NCBI RefSeq assembly: GCF_018304765.1
Contig: NZ_CP072642.1
Span: forward strand, 169,501 to 233,500
Length of the DNA stretch: 64,000 bases
Direction: 5' to 3'
Source of the DNA: Chloracidobacterium sp. N
GTDB lineage: Bacteria > Acidobacteriota > Blastocatellia > Chloracidobacteriales > Chloracidobacteriaceae
Each line of letters opens with the position of its first letter. Position 1 is the stretch's first letter. A program made the position numbers and the translations under genes. The notes beneath the pieces were generated by a model. The model saw only the letters and a list, made by a program, of their open reading frames with translations. It searched no databases and was not told the DNA's origin. Of the stretch, positions 43,652 through 52,102 are shown one piece after another.

Positions 43652-43936
43652 ATGCCACTTGAGCGTCTGGTCACGGTGACGAATCCGTTGGGGCTGCATG
43701 CGCGTCCATCGGCGCGTCTAGTGACTGTCGTCAATCAGTTCAAGAGCCGGGTGCTTCTGCGCCGGGCGGATGATCCGAACTTTGTGGATGCCGGAAGTAT
43801 CCTGAGCGTGATGTTCCTGGCCGCGGCGCGTGGAACACCGCTCGTCATCCGCGTCGAAGGCGAAGATGAAGCGGCGGCAATGGCGGCTGTTGTGGCGCTG
43901 TTTTCCGAAGGCCAGGAGTCCTCCCATGTCTTCTAA
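43652..43936 (+). CDS. ptsH: Phosphocarrier protein HPr
   Basis: The 94-aa protein has the active-site His16 in NPLGLHARPSARL. The second site region AGSILSVM (Ser49) corresponds to the HPr-kinase serine of HPr proteins. It shuttles phosphate from EI to EIIA domains. Its last 11 bp overlap the ptsI start, a typical coupled arrangement. HPr kinase (hprK) is not in the window. Confidence 0.93.
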   Translation: MPLERLVTVTNPLGLHARPSARLVTVVNQFKSRVLLRRADDPNFVDAGSILSVMFLAAARGTPLVIRVEGEDEAAAMAAVVALFSEGQESSHVF

Positions 43937-45668
43937 TCCACTGACCGACACCGAACGGCACTTCACGGGGCTGGCCGCCTCGCCCGGCGTTGGTTTCGGG
44001 CAGGTGGCGCGCCTCGTGCCGCAGACCCGCCCGCCGCTGTTCATCCATGTGCTGCCGCACCGCGTAACACTCGAAATCGAGCGCGTCAAACGCGCCATGC
44101 AGCGCGCCCGCCGGCATCTGGAAAGCGTCCAGCACCATTTTCGGGAACAGGTCGGACATGGCTCGGCCTATCTGCTCGATCCATACATTCTCATGCTTGA
44201 TGACGCGGTTTTGACGCAGGCCATCGAGGACAACATCCGCCAGCACCGCATCAATGCGGAGTGGGCGGTCAAGCGTGCGGTTGAGTCCCTGCTGGCGTCC
44301 TTCGACAACATCCAGGACGCCTACCTCGCGCAGCGCCGGGACGACATCCGGGATGTCGGTCAGCGGCTCATTGGCATCCTGTCAGGCCAACCAATGCGCA
44401 TGCCGCAGTTGGATACGCCTTCGATTCTCTTTGCCGACGACATCCTGCCGACCATGCTGGCCGAGGTGAATCCGACGAACCTGAACGGACTTGTGACAGA
44501 TACCGGCGGCGTGATGACGCACACGGCAATCATTGCACGCAGCCTTGGCATTCCGGCGGTATTTGGCGTTCAGGAAGCCCTCAATCAGGCGACTGAAGGG
44601 TCCGCCTGCATCGTGGATGGCTCGCACGGCGAAGTCATCCTGCATCCCCGGCGGGCAACCCAGACCGTGTATCTGGGACGCCGCGCCGCCGAGCAGCGTC
44701 TGCGCCGGGACGGGCTGAGTGTGGCGCGGCTGCCGGCGGTGACACGCGATGGCATCGCCTGTCACCTGCTGGCGAATGTCGAAATCCAGTCGGAACTCCC
44801 CGGCGTCGAACGGTGTGGGGCGCAGAGCATTGGGCTGTTTCGCTCCGAGTTCATCGTTTCCAGTGATGCCAGCAGCCTGCCGGATGAAGACACCCAGTGC
44901 GCGGCCTATCAGGCGGTCATTACCGCTTCACCTGACCACACCGCGACGATTCGGACGTTTGATTTCAGCAGCGACACCCTGCCGGGCGAAACGCGCATCG
45001 TGGAACCGAATCCGGCCCTTGGTCTCCATGGCGTCCGGTGGTGGCTGGCCCACGAAAACGTTGCCAAAACCCAGCTCCGCGCCATCGTGCGCGCGGCGGC
45101 GAGCGGGCGCGTACGGATTCTGCTCCCCCGTGTGACCTGCATCACCGAGTTGCGTGCTGCCCGCGAGTTGCTCACGGCGGTCTGCCGCGAACTGGGCGCA
45201 GACGACCGGCTCCGCCGGCGGCTCGAACTGGGAGCAATGATTGAAATGCCGGCCGCGGTGTTCATTGCCGACCGTCTGGCGCGGGAAAGCGATTTTCTCT
45301 CCATTGGCAGCAACGATCTGGTGCAGTACGTGCTGGCCAGTGACCGGGGCAACGAGCGGGTAAGCTACTTGCAGCAACCGCTGCATCCGGCCGTGCTGGC
45401 GAGTCTGAACCTGGTTGTCAGGGCGGCGCAGGAAACCAAAAAACCACTGACGATGTGCGGCGAGATGGCGGCCCAGCCGGTCTGTGCCTTCGCCCTGCTT
45501 GGTCTGGGAATCCGCCGGTTCAGCCTGTCGCCAGCCGCCCTGCCACAGCTCAAGTCCACGTTGCGCCGGTTGTCCGTCCGGGATGCCGAACAGTTCATGG
45601 CACAGGCGCTGACCCTTGATACGGCCCACGCCATCGAAGCCTGCGCGCAAACCTACCTCAAACCTTGA
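43926..45668 (+). CDS. ptsI: PTS enzyme I (phosphoenolpyruvate-protein phosphotransferase)
   Basis: EI takes phosphate from PEP and passes it to HPr. The 580-aa product has the phospho-His motif GGVMTHTAIIARSLGIPA and the TIM-barrel signatures GLFRSEF, IGSNDLVQY and TMCGEMA. The usual DIGGDK after the PEP-binding Arg (RTFDFSSDT here) is altered, so kinetics or PEP/Mg handling may differ from classical EI. ATG 43926 gives the usual EI N-terminus and overlaps ptsH by 11 bp; an upstream start at 43830 is out of family. Confidence 0.9.
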   Translation: MSSNPLTDTERHFTGLAASPGVGFGQVARLVPQTRPPLFIHVLPHRVTLEIERVKRAMQRARRHLESVQHHFREQVGHGSAYLLDPYILMLDDAVLTQAIEDNIRQHRINAEWAVKRAVESLLASFDNIQDAYLAQRRDDIRDVGQRLIGILSGQPMRMPQLDTPSILFADDILPTMLAEVNPTNLNGLVTDTGGVMTHTAIIARSLGIPAVFGVQEALNQATEGSACIVDGSHGEVILHPRRATQTVYLGRRAAEQRLRRDGLSVARLPAVTRDGIACHLLANVEIQSELPGVERCGAQSIGLFRSEFIVSSDASSLPDEDTQCAAYQAVITASPDHTATIRTFDFSSDTLPGETRIVEPNPALGLHGVRWWLAHENVAKTQLRAIVRAAASGRVRILLPRVTCITELRAARELLTAVCRELGADDRLRRRLELGAMIEMPAAVFIADRLARESDFLSIGSNDLVQYVLASDRGNERVSYLQQPLHPAVLASLNLVVRAAQETKKPLTMCGEMAAQPVCAFALLGLGIRRFSLSPAALPQLKSTLRRLSVRDAEQFMAQALTLDTAHAIEACAQTYLKP

Positions 45669-45774
45669 GAGACGGCGGCCCGCCTCGCGCCGCCAGCGTC
45701 GGACTTCCGGGCGTTGACAGCGCGCCCGGTTTTCGTCAGAAGTCACACCAACCTTTGCCTGCGGACGGGTCACG

Positions 45775-48255
45775 GTGACATCCAGGACGCCCTTTACTGC
45801 CGATTTCGAGACGCTGGATTTCGATGCCATCCGGGAACATCTGGCGCGTGAGACACGAACGCCTTACGGGCGCGAGCTGGCGCGCGACCTGCTGCCCAGC
45901 GCCGACCCGTCTGAAGTGCGCTACCGGCTGCGGTTGACGACGGAAGCACGCCATTGGTTGGCCGAGCAGGGGGGCTTCGGAATGGGCGAACTGCCGGATG
46001 TGCGCCCGCTGCTGGATCGTCTGCGGCTGGAAAATGCCACATTGACCGTGGACGAAATCCATGCGCTGGCGCGAACCATGGAGGCGGGGCTGCATCTGCG
46101 CGCGACGTTGCGCCCGCACCGGGAGCGGTTTCCACGGCTCGGCGCGATTGCCGAGACGATTCCCGATTTCCGGGACACCCTGGCGCAGGTTCGCCGCATC
46201 GTGGCACCGGGCGGACAGCTCGATGAACGGGCCAGCCCGGAGTTGCAGCGCCTCCGCCAGGAACAGCAGGTCCAGCGCGACCGCCTGCAACGGCGGCTGG
46301 AGCGGTTGCTCCGCCGCCCCGACCTGGAAGGCGTTTTTTCTGACGACATTGTGACCCAGCGCCACGGCCGGTTTGTCATTCCGGTGCGGGATGATCACCG
46401 GGGACGGGTGGCCGGGGTCGTCCACGGGATGTCGGGCAGCGGCATGACGGCTTTTGTCGAACCACTCGACGCCATCCCGCTCAACAACGAACTCACCCGC
46501 CTGCAGGAGCTGATCGAAGCCGAAGTCCTGCGTCTGCTCCAGGAAGCCACGCAGCAGTTGCGTCACCGGCAGTCCTGCCTGACCGCGTTGGTGACGGCGC
46601 TGGGCGAACTCGACCTGGTGGTGGCCAAAGCCCGTCTGGCCGAGCGTTTGCGCGCCGTCGAGCCAACGGTTTCGGAAACCGGCCGGTTTCAGCTCACGGC
46701 CGCGCGGCATCCGTTGCTGATGCTGACGTTTCAGGCGCAGGGGCGCGAAGTCGTGCCGTTGAGTCTGACGCTGGATGCCGCGCAGCGGGCGCTCGTTGTC
46801 AGTGGGGCCAACGCCGGCGGCAAGACGGTCGTGCTCAAAACGGTCGGATTGTGTGTCCTGCTGGCACAGTCGGGGCTGCACGTTCCGGCACAGGCGGCCG
46901 AGCTTCCGGTGCTGCGGCAGGTTAACGCCGACATTGGCGATCAGCAGTCGCTGGTGGCAAACCTTTCGACGTTTTCTTCCCACATCACCAAACTGGCCCG
47001 GGTGGCGGCCGAGTTGACGCCGCCAGCACTGGTGCTGCTCGATGAAGCCGGAACAGGTACGGACCCGGACGAAGGCGCGGCGCTGGCGCAGGCGCTCATC
47101 GAGCATTTTCGGACACGCGGGGCCTACGTCCTGGCGACGACCCACTTCAACGCCCTGAAAATCTATGCCGATTCGACGCCGGGCGTCATCAGCGCCGCTG
47201 TGGCCTTCGATCTGGAAACCCTGACGCCGACGTATCAGCTTCATCTGAACGCCGTCGGCAGTTCGAGCGGACTGGTCATTGCCCGCCGCCTGGGCCTGCC
47301 GGAGGCGCTGATTGAACAGGCGCAGAGCTATCTGCGCGAACGGGAGGTCATCCTGGCGCAGTATGTCGCCGAACTCGAACGCCGGGTGACGGAAGCCCGT
47401 GACGCCGCTGCCGCGCTGGACGAAGAGCGCGCCGCGCTGGCCGAACGCTATGCCCGGCTCGAACAGGAGTTTCTGGCGCGCGATGCCGCCCGGCAGGCCG
47501 ATTTCGAGACCCGCGTACAGCAACTTTCCACGGCGTTTGAAGCGCGGCTGGCATCGCTGCTGGAGCGCATCAGTGAGGCCGAAACCCGCGAACGTCTGCG
47601 CCGGGAGGCCGTTCGCCAACTGGAAGCCACGGCGGCCGAGGTCAAGGCCGACGCCGCGGCCGACAAGCCACTGGACAAGCCCTCGCTTGCGGCCGAAGTG
47701 GCCGCACGGCGTCCGCAGAAGTCCAAAGCCGCGCAGCGGGCGCTGGTGGCGGAATCGCTGACGGCACAGCCGGTCAGGACGGCGGCGGAACTGCGTCCCG
47801 GCGACCGCGTCCGCACGGCCTTCGGGACGGTCGGGCAGGTTGAAGCCATTTCCGGCGAAGAAGTGACCGTCACCAGTGGCGCTTTGCGTCTGAAAGTGCC
47901 GGCGACGACCCTGGCCAAGCTCCCGCCGACGAAGTCCCAGCCGGCACCATCCGCGCCCCCGGCGCGGCAAACGCTGGTGGCCATGCACGACGTGACGCTG
48001 GAAGGGCAGGTGCCCTCCGAAATCAATCTCATCGGGCTGACGACGGATGAAGCCACGGATGCCCTTGACCGCTACCTTGACCGCGCCGCGCTGGCCGGAC
48101 TCACCCAGGTGCGGGTCATTCACGGCATTGGCACGGGGGCCCTGCGAAAGGCCGTGGAAGCCTTTCTGCTGACACACCCGCACGTGGAAAGCTTTGCCCG
48201 CGCCGACCGGCGGCAGGGCGGAGACGGGGCCACGCTGGTGAGTTTGCATCCGTGA
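45775..48255 (+). CDS. mutS2: Endonuclease MutS2
   Basis: MutS2 is a recombination/ribosome-collision-linked MutS homologue with a C-terminal Smr nuclease. The 826-aa product has the clamp/lever region, Walker A SGANAGGKTVVLKTVGLC near residue 343, and Walker B VLLDEAGTGTDPDEGAAL. A long coiled-coil arm runs from about 515 to 640. The Smr domain includes VRVIHGIGTGALRKAVEAFL. The N-terminal mismatch-recognition domain of MutS1 is absent, as expected. GTG 45775 is the start. The stop overlaps the cobS GTG by 4 bp. Confidence 0.95.
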   Translation: MTSRTPFTADFETLDFDAIREHLARETRTPYGRELARDLLPSADPSEVRYRLRLTTEARHWLAEQGGFGMGELPDVRPLLDRLRLENATLTVDEIHALARTMEAGLHLRATLRPHRERFPRLGAIAETIPDFRDTLAQVRRIVAPGGQLDERASPELQRLRQEQQVQRDRLQRRLERLLRRPDLEGVFSDDIVTQRHGRFVIPVRDDHRGRVAGVVHGMSGSGMTAFVEPLDAIPLNNELTRLQELIEAEVLRLLQEATQQLRHRQSCLTALVTALGELDLVVAKARLAERLRAVEPTVSETGRFQLTAARHPLLMLTFQAQGREVVPLSLTLDAAQRALVVSGANAGGKTVVLKTVGLCVLLAQSGLHVPAQAAELPVLRQVNADIGDQQSLVANLSTFSSHITKLARVAAELTPPALVLLDEAGTGTDPDEGAALAQALIEHFRTRGAYVLATTHFNALKIYADSTPGVISAAVAFDLETLTPTYQLHLNAVGSSSGLVIARRLGLPEALIEQAQSYLREREVILAQYVAELERRVTEARDAAAALDEERAALAERYARLEQEFLARDAARQADFETRVQQLSTAFEARLASLLERISEAETRERLRREAVRQLEATAAEVKADAAADKPLDKPSLAAEVAARRPQKSKAAQRALVAESLTAQPVRTAAELRPGDRVRTAFGTVGQVEAISGEEVTVTSGALRLKVPATTLAKLPPTKSQPAPSAPPARQTLVAMHDVTLEGQVPSEINLIGLTTDEATDALDRYLDRAALAGLTQVRVIHGIGTGALRKAVEAFLLTHPHVESFARADRRQGGDGATLVSLHP

Positions 48256-49001
48256 CCGTCCTGCGGCTGTTTCTGGCAGCGGTGGCGTTCCTGACGCGCC
48301 TGCCGATACCGGCCTGGGCGCACCCGGACGGCCGGACACTGGCGGCTGCCATGGTGTTTTTCCCGCTGGTCGGGGCGCTGCTGGGCGCGGGGCAGGCGGC
48401 ACTCATTCTCGTGCTGCACCCGGTGCTTGCGCCGGATGCGCTGGCCCTGCTGCTCATTGCCACGACGGTACTCGTCACCGGGGCATTGCACTACGACGGG
48501 CTGGCCGACACGGTGGACGCGCTGGGCGGCGGCTGGTCGCCAGAGCAGCGGCTGGCCATCATGAAGGACCCGCACATCGGGACGTTCGGCGTGCTGGCGC
48601 TGGTGGTGGCCGTTCTGGCCCAGTTTGTGGCGCTACGGAGTTTTCAGCACGTGGAGTCGCTGTGCCGGGCGGTGATGGTTGCGCCATGTCTGGCCCGGAT
48701 GACGATTGTCTGGCTGGCGTGGCAGGAGCCTTATGCGCGGGCTGAAGGTGGCAAGGGACGCTTCATCGAGGCGCTCCAGGGGCGGCATGTGTTGGGGGCG
48801 CTGCTGACCGGCGGGGCAATCGTGCTCGGCGTGGGCGGCTGGTTGGGCAGTCTGCTGTTGGCGTTGGCGGCGGTACTCGTCATGATGGCGGCCTTTCGTT
48901 TTCGGCGCTGGCTGGGTGGGATTACCGGCGATGCGCTGGGTGCGGTCTGTCAGACGTGTGAACTTCTGGTCTATGGCGTGTGGGTTGCATTTCGGCCGTG
49001 A
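48252..49001 (+). CDS. cobS: Adenosylcobinamide-GDP ribazoletransferase (cobalamin synthase)
   Basis: CobS joins adenosylcobinamide-GDP and alpha-ribazole in the last steps of cobalamin assembly; it is an integral membrane enzyme. The 249-aa product has several hydrophobic helices and the family motif TGALHYDGLADTVDALGGG near residue 76, plus MKDPHIGTFGVLAL. GTG 48252 overlaps the mutS2 stop (GTGA). No other cob genes are adjacent. Adenosylcobalamin would serve the CarH-like regulator at 35.7 kb and B12-dependent enzymes. Confidence 0.92.
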   Translation: MTVLRLFLAAVAFLTRLPIPAWAHPDGRTLAAAMVFFPLVGALLGAGQAALILVLHPVLAPDALALLLIATTVLVTGALHYDGLADTVDALGGGWSPEQRLAIMKDPHIGTFGVLALVVAVLAQFVALRSFQHVESLCRAVMVAPCLARMTIVWLAWQEPYARAEGGKGRFIEALQGRHVLGALLTGGAIVLGVGGWLGSLLLALAAVLVMMAAFRFRRWLGGITGDALGAVCQTCELLVYGVWVAFRP

Positions 49002-49635
49002 ATCGGCATCCGGCGGCTGGCGCTGGCGGCTGGGCGCGGCCCTGCTGGGGCTGCTGCTGGCTGCCTGCGCCCGTGAGCCGTTTCGCGTCCGTCCCAAAAC
49101 GGACCCGCCGGTGTCTGAAACCCGGGCCGTGGCCGTTGCGGAAACCGATTACGTTCTGCGCGCCCGTGCCGTCTGGGATGGCAACGAACTCGTGGACCGC
49201 TTTGACGCCAATCATCTGACGGCCGGGATGCTGCCGGTGTATGTCTGGCTGGACGTACGCACGGCCGCACCACTAGACCTCAACGCCTTCCGCTTCCGCT
49301 TGCGTGATGCGGCGGGACAAACCTGGCAGCTACTGTCCGTCCGGCAATCCGAAAAGCGGCTGATGAAGTCCTACGGCATCCGCGCCTACAGTGTGGATGG
49401 CTACCAGACGTTTCGCCAGCGCTACACCGACTCGTGCTTTCCGACGACGGGCACTGTGGCCGCCGGAGAGCGCGCCGATGGCTTTCTGTTTTTCGAGATA
49501 CCACGCGCCCGGTGCGACCTCCCGGCCGGAACTCTCTGGCTGGAAGTCGAACGACGCGGGCCGAGTCCGCGCACCGTGACGCGCATCGAACTCCCAGCAG
49601 CGGATGTGGTAACGTCGTCCGCACCGGAGGAGTGA
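48973..49635 (+). CDS. Lipoprotein of unknown function
   Basis: The 220-aa product has a lipobox (LLGLLLAAC) after a basic N-terminus. A beta-rich domain follows (ETDYVLRARAVWDGNELVDRF; PVYVWLDVRTAAPLDLNAFRFRL) that looks like an immunoglobulin-like periplasmic domain. I do not recognise a named family. ATG 48973 overlaps the 3' end of cobS by 29 bp; the ORF could extend further upstream within cobS, but the signal peptide argues for this start. It is co-directional and close to the next exported protein. Confidence 0.65.
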   Translation: MACGLHFGRESASGGWRWRLGAALLGLLLAACAREPFRVRPKTDPPVSETRAVAVAETDYVLRARAVWDGNELVDRFDANHLTAGMLPVYVWLDVRTAAPLDLNAFRFRLRDAAGQTWQLLSVRQSEKRLMKSYGIRAYSVDGYQTFRQRYTDSCFPTTGTVAAGERADGFLFFEIPRARCDLPAGTLWLEVERRGPSPRTVTRIELPAADVVTSSAPEE

Positions 49636-49637
49636 GT

Positions 49638-50276
49638 GTGCGTGGTATGAAGCCTTTACGAGTATTCGCCCTGATGGGGTTGGGGTGGCTGGTGCTGGGC
49701 AGCGGCGCGGGCGAAGCGCCGGCGCAGTTTTCGGTGGCGGCCGGCTCGCTGACCGTGCGCGGGCGGGTCCTGGATGCCCAGACAAAGCAACCGCTGGTCA
49801 ACGCCCAGGTGAATATACGGACGAAATATGACGACTACCGGACGCTGACCGATGCCGAGGGGTACTACACGCTTCAGGTGTCGGCCGGACGGGAGTTGCG
49901 CGACTTTGAGCTGATTTTCAGTCACCCGGACTACCGGGAGAAGTACTTTCACACGGCGTTCCAGCCCGTTCTGCGGGATGACCTGACAGCAACCGTCGAA
50001 CCGCTGCGTGCCCGCGTCAAGTACCGTAAAAACAAGCTGGACATGCCTTGTGGCGACCGCAAGGCGCTCATCACCAAGGGCGGCGATACGCTTTCGTGTA
50101 CCTTTGCCTGTGAGTCGGCGCCGGCTTTGACGGTGCGCCTCCCGGCCGGCAATGAAATGCGTGTGACGGCGGCCGGCGGCTTTTCACTCAGGATTACCGA
50201 TGAGAAAGTGGAGTTGCGCGGCGCGGAAAACCAGGCGGTGGCTTTGCAGGTGACCGCTGTGATGTTCAGGCGTTGA
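49638..50276 (+). CDS. Exported protein with carboxypeptidase-like regulatory domain
   Basis: From GTG 49638, placed 7 bp after a GGAGG, the 212-aa product has a signal peptide (RVFALMGLGWLVLGSGAGEAPAQ). A CarboxypepD_reg-type beta-sandwich follows (GRVLDAQTKQPLVNAQVNI; TDAEGYYTLQV), a fold common in exported proteins and TonB receptors. ATG 49647 (MKPLRVFAL) is an alternative start. The C-terminal half has paired Cys (MPCGDRK, SCTFACES) and beta strands. It starts 2 bp after the preceding lipoprotein stop, so the two are coupled. A repeat-filled gap follows. Confidence 0.65.
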   Translation: MRGMKPLRVFALMGLGWLVLGSGAGEAPAQFSVAAGSLTVRGRVLDAQTKQPLVNAQVNIRTKYDDYRTLTDAEGYYTLQVSAGRELRDFELIFSHPDYREKYFHTAFQPVLRDDLTATVEPLRARVKYRKNKLDMPCGDRKALITKGGDTLSCTFACESAPALTVRLPAGNEMRVTAAGGFSLRITDEKVELRGAENQAVALQVTAVMFRR

Positions 50277-50280
50277 CTGC

Positions 50281-50900
50281 CTGGGAGCGCGCTGGGAGCG
50301 CGGGCATCCTGCCCGCGTGATGAGTTGAGAGCGCGGGTATCCTTGCCCGCATGAATCCAACGGGCGGATTCAACCGTCGCTACGCGACGAGCCTGGGAGC
50401 GCGGGCATCCTTGCCCGCATGAATCGAACGGGTGGATTCAACCGTCGCTACGCGACGGGGGGTGTGTTGGGGGCGTATGTGATCCGTGGGTTGAAACCCA
50501 CGGCTAAATTCATCCGTCGCTACGCGACGAGTCTGGGAGGGCGGGCATCCTGCCCGCGTGATGAGTTGAGAGCGCGGGTATCCTGCCCGCATGAATCCAA
50601 CGGGCGGATTCAACCGTCGCTACGCGACGAGCCTGGGAGCGCGGGCATCCTGCCCGCATGATGAGTTGGGAGGGCGGGCATCCTGCCCGCATGATGGCTG
50701 GGAGCGCGGGCATCCTTGCCCGCATGAATCCAACGGGCGGATTCAACCGTCGCTACGCGACGGGGGGGGTTGGGGGCGTATGTGATCCGTGGGTTGAAAC
50801 CCACGGCTAAATTCAACCGTCGCTACGCGACGAGCCTGGGAGCGCGGGCATCCTGCCCGCAGATGAGTTGAGAGCGCGGGCATCCTGCCCGCATTTTGGC
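50281..50900. repeat. Cluster of interspersed palindromic repeats, block 1
   Basis: The 650-bp gap 50277-50926 is almost entirely short hairpin units of four kinds. (A) GCGGGCATCCTGCCCGC appears about ten times with small changes. (B) CGTCGCTACGCGACG is present several times. (C) CCGTGGGTTGAAACCCACGG, a 9-bp stem with GA loop, appears twice in the same composite followed by CTAAATTCA. (D) GAATCC-AACGGGC-GGATTC is also repeated. Units recur in set order as longer composites rather than at one fixed spacing. No gene or promoter is obvious until the ribosome site of the next CDS (GGGAGGTG). Confidence 0.9.
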
Positions 50901-50926
50901 CGGACAGTCCGGCAGGGAGGTGCGTC

Positions 50927-52081
50927 ATGACGGATTACTTCGACCGTTTCAGTGAGTGGCGACGCAAAATCCAGCGCAAGGCCGAGGAAGTGGATGCGCA
51001 GTTGGGACTGTCGGAGGCCATCGGGAAAACCGTCGAGAAGACGGTCGAGCAGACCGAAAAGCTGACGGAGGAGGTCCGGCGGGCAACCGGACAGCTTTCG
51101 GCGAGCTTTCAGCGGGCTGCCGAAAACGCGCCGGAAGTCGTCAGCGAAGTGGTGCAGGAAGTTACCCAGGCCGTCGGGGAAGTTTCAGAGCGGTTGCCCG
51201 ATGCGCAGACCGTGACGGACACCATGGCGCGGGTGGTGGAGACGGTACGCGACGAGTTCAGGAACCTCGATGAAAAGCACCACGTGACGGAAAACCTCAA
51301 ACAGGCGGCAGAAAAGGTGGCCGACAAAGTGACCGAAGTCGGGGCGGAGACCCTGCGTACCGGTGGCGAGAAGGCCTCCGAGGTGGTGGATCGGGCCGGT
51401 GAAGCGTTTGATGCCGTGCGGGAGACGGCGCACAAGTACTACAGCCGGGCGGAAGAGGCCTACAACTTTGGTTCGCGCGTGTTTCACGCGACGGTCGAAA
51501 CCCGCGACGGCTACCGCAAGGCGCGGGAGTGGGTTGTGGCCAATCCCGGTACGTCGGCGGTGATGGGGTTGTCCCTGCTGCTGGGTTTCCGGTTGGGCGC
51601 GGCCTTTCCGGGGCTTGACCGGGTGATTCTGGGGCAGTCGCGGCACTGGGTGTTTCACAGTGGTCTTGCCGCCTATGGGGCCAAGCAGCTTGCAGAACGC
51701 TACATGCGCTTTCTGCGCGAGCAGGAACGGCTGGTGGCCGAAGGCAGGCTGGACGAAGCGGCGCAGGCGCGGGTTGCCTTTCAGCGGAAGGCAGCGCGCT
51801 ACGTGGGCGCGCCGTTGCTGGGGGCGTTCAACGTCGCCCTGGGGACGGCGCTCTGGGCGGAAATCTTTTCACCGGGACGGATCGTGGGGTTTCCAATCAG
51901 CATCGTGCTGGGGGGCAATCCGGTTCTGGAAACGGTCTGGCTGTTTGGCAACGGGCTGGTGTGCATTTACACCGGCTATGAACTCGTCATGCTGGCCTTT
52001 GAGGATGAAGCCGACGTGCAGCGGGTCGTCCGCGCCATTCGTGCGCTGCTGCCGGAAGCCGACAGCTCGCAGGCGGCCTGA
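50927..52081 (+). CDS. LEA-like amphipathic coiled-coil protein with membrane domain
   Basis: Residues 1-185 of this 384-aa protein are a long charged, amphipathic helix with an irregular repeat (KTVEKTVEQTEKLTEEVRRATGQ; ASEVVDRAGEAFDAVRETAH), resembling late-embryogenesis-abundant or apolipoprotein-like helices. The C-terminal half has three or four hydrophobic segments (GTSAVMGLSLLLGFRLG; GAFNVALGTALWAEIFSPG; TVWLFGNGLVCIYTGYELV). There is no signal peptide. A role in membrane or stress protection is a guess from composition. ATG 50927 follows GGGAGGTG. The DUF58 gene begins 21 bp downstream. Confidence 0.6.
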   Translation: MTDYFDRFSEWRRKIQRKAEEVDAQLGLSEAIGKTVEKTVEQTEKLTEEVRRATGQLSASFQRAAENAPEVVSEVVQEVTQAVGEVSERLPDAQTVTDTMARVVETVRDEFRNLDEKHHVTENLKQAAEKVADKVTEVGAETLRTGGEKASEVVDRAGEAFDAVRETAHKYYSRAEEAYNFGSRVFHATVETRDGYRKAREWVVANPGTSAVMGLSLLLGFRLGAAFPGLDRVILGQSRHWVFHSGLAAYGAKQLAERYMRFLREQERLVAEGRLDEAAQARVAFQRKAARYVGAPLLGAFNVALGTALWAEIFSPGRIVGFPISIVLGGNPVLETVWLFGNGLVCIYTGYELVMLAFEDEADVQRVVRAIRALLPEADSSQAA

Positions 52082-52102
52082 ATCCGACGCCTTTGGATTC
52101 AC

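Noticed and set aside
48000-48252. Cobalamin riboswitch upstream of cobS
   Set aside because: cobS starts inside the mutS2 stop, leaving no leader room, and the upstream sequence is coding.
45736-48402. Very long open frame (888 codons) antisense to mutS2
   Set aside because: Typical GC-rich shadow; low-complexity Gln/Arg-rich translation with no motif, while the mutS2 reading is unmistakable.
50281-50900. CRISPR array
   Set aside because: Hairpin units differ from each other, are not regularly spaced, the intervening pieces themselves repeat, and no cas gene is seen.
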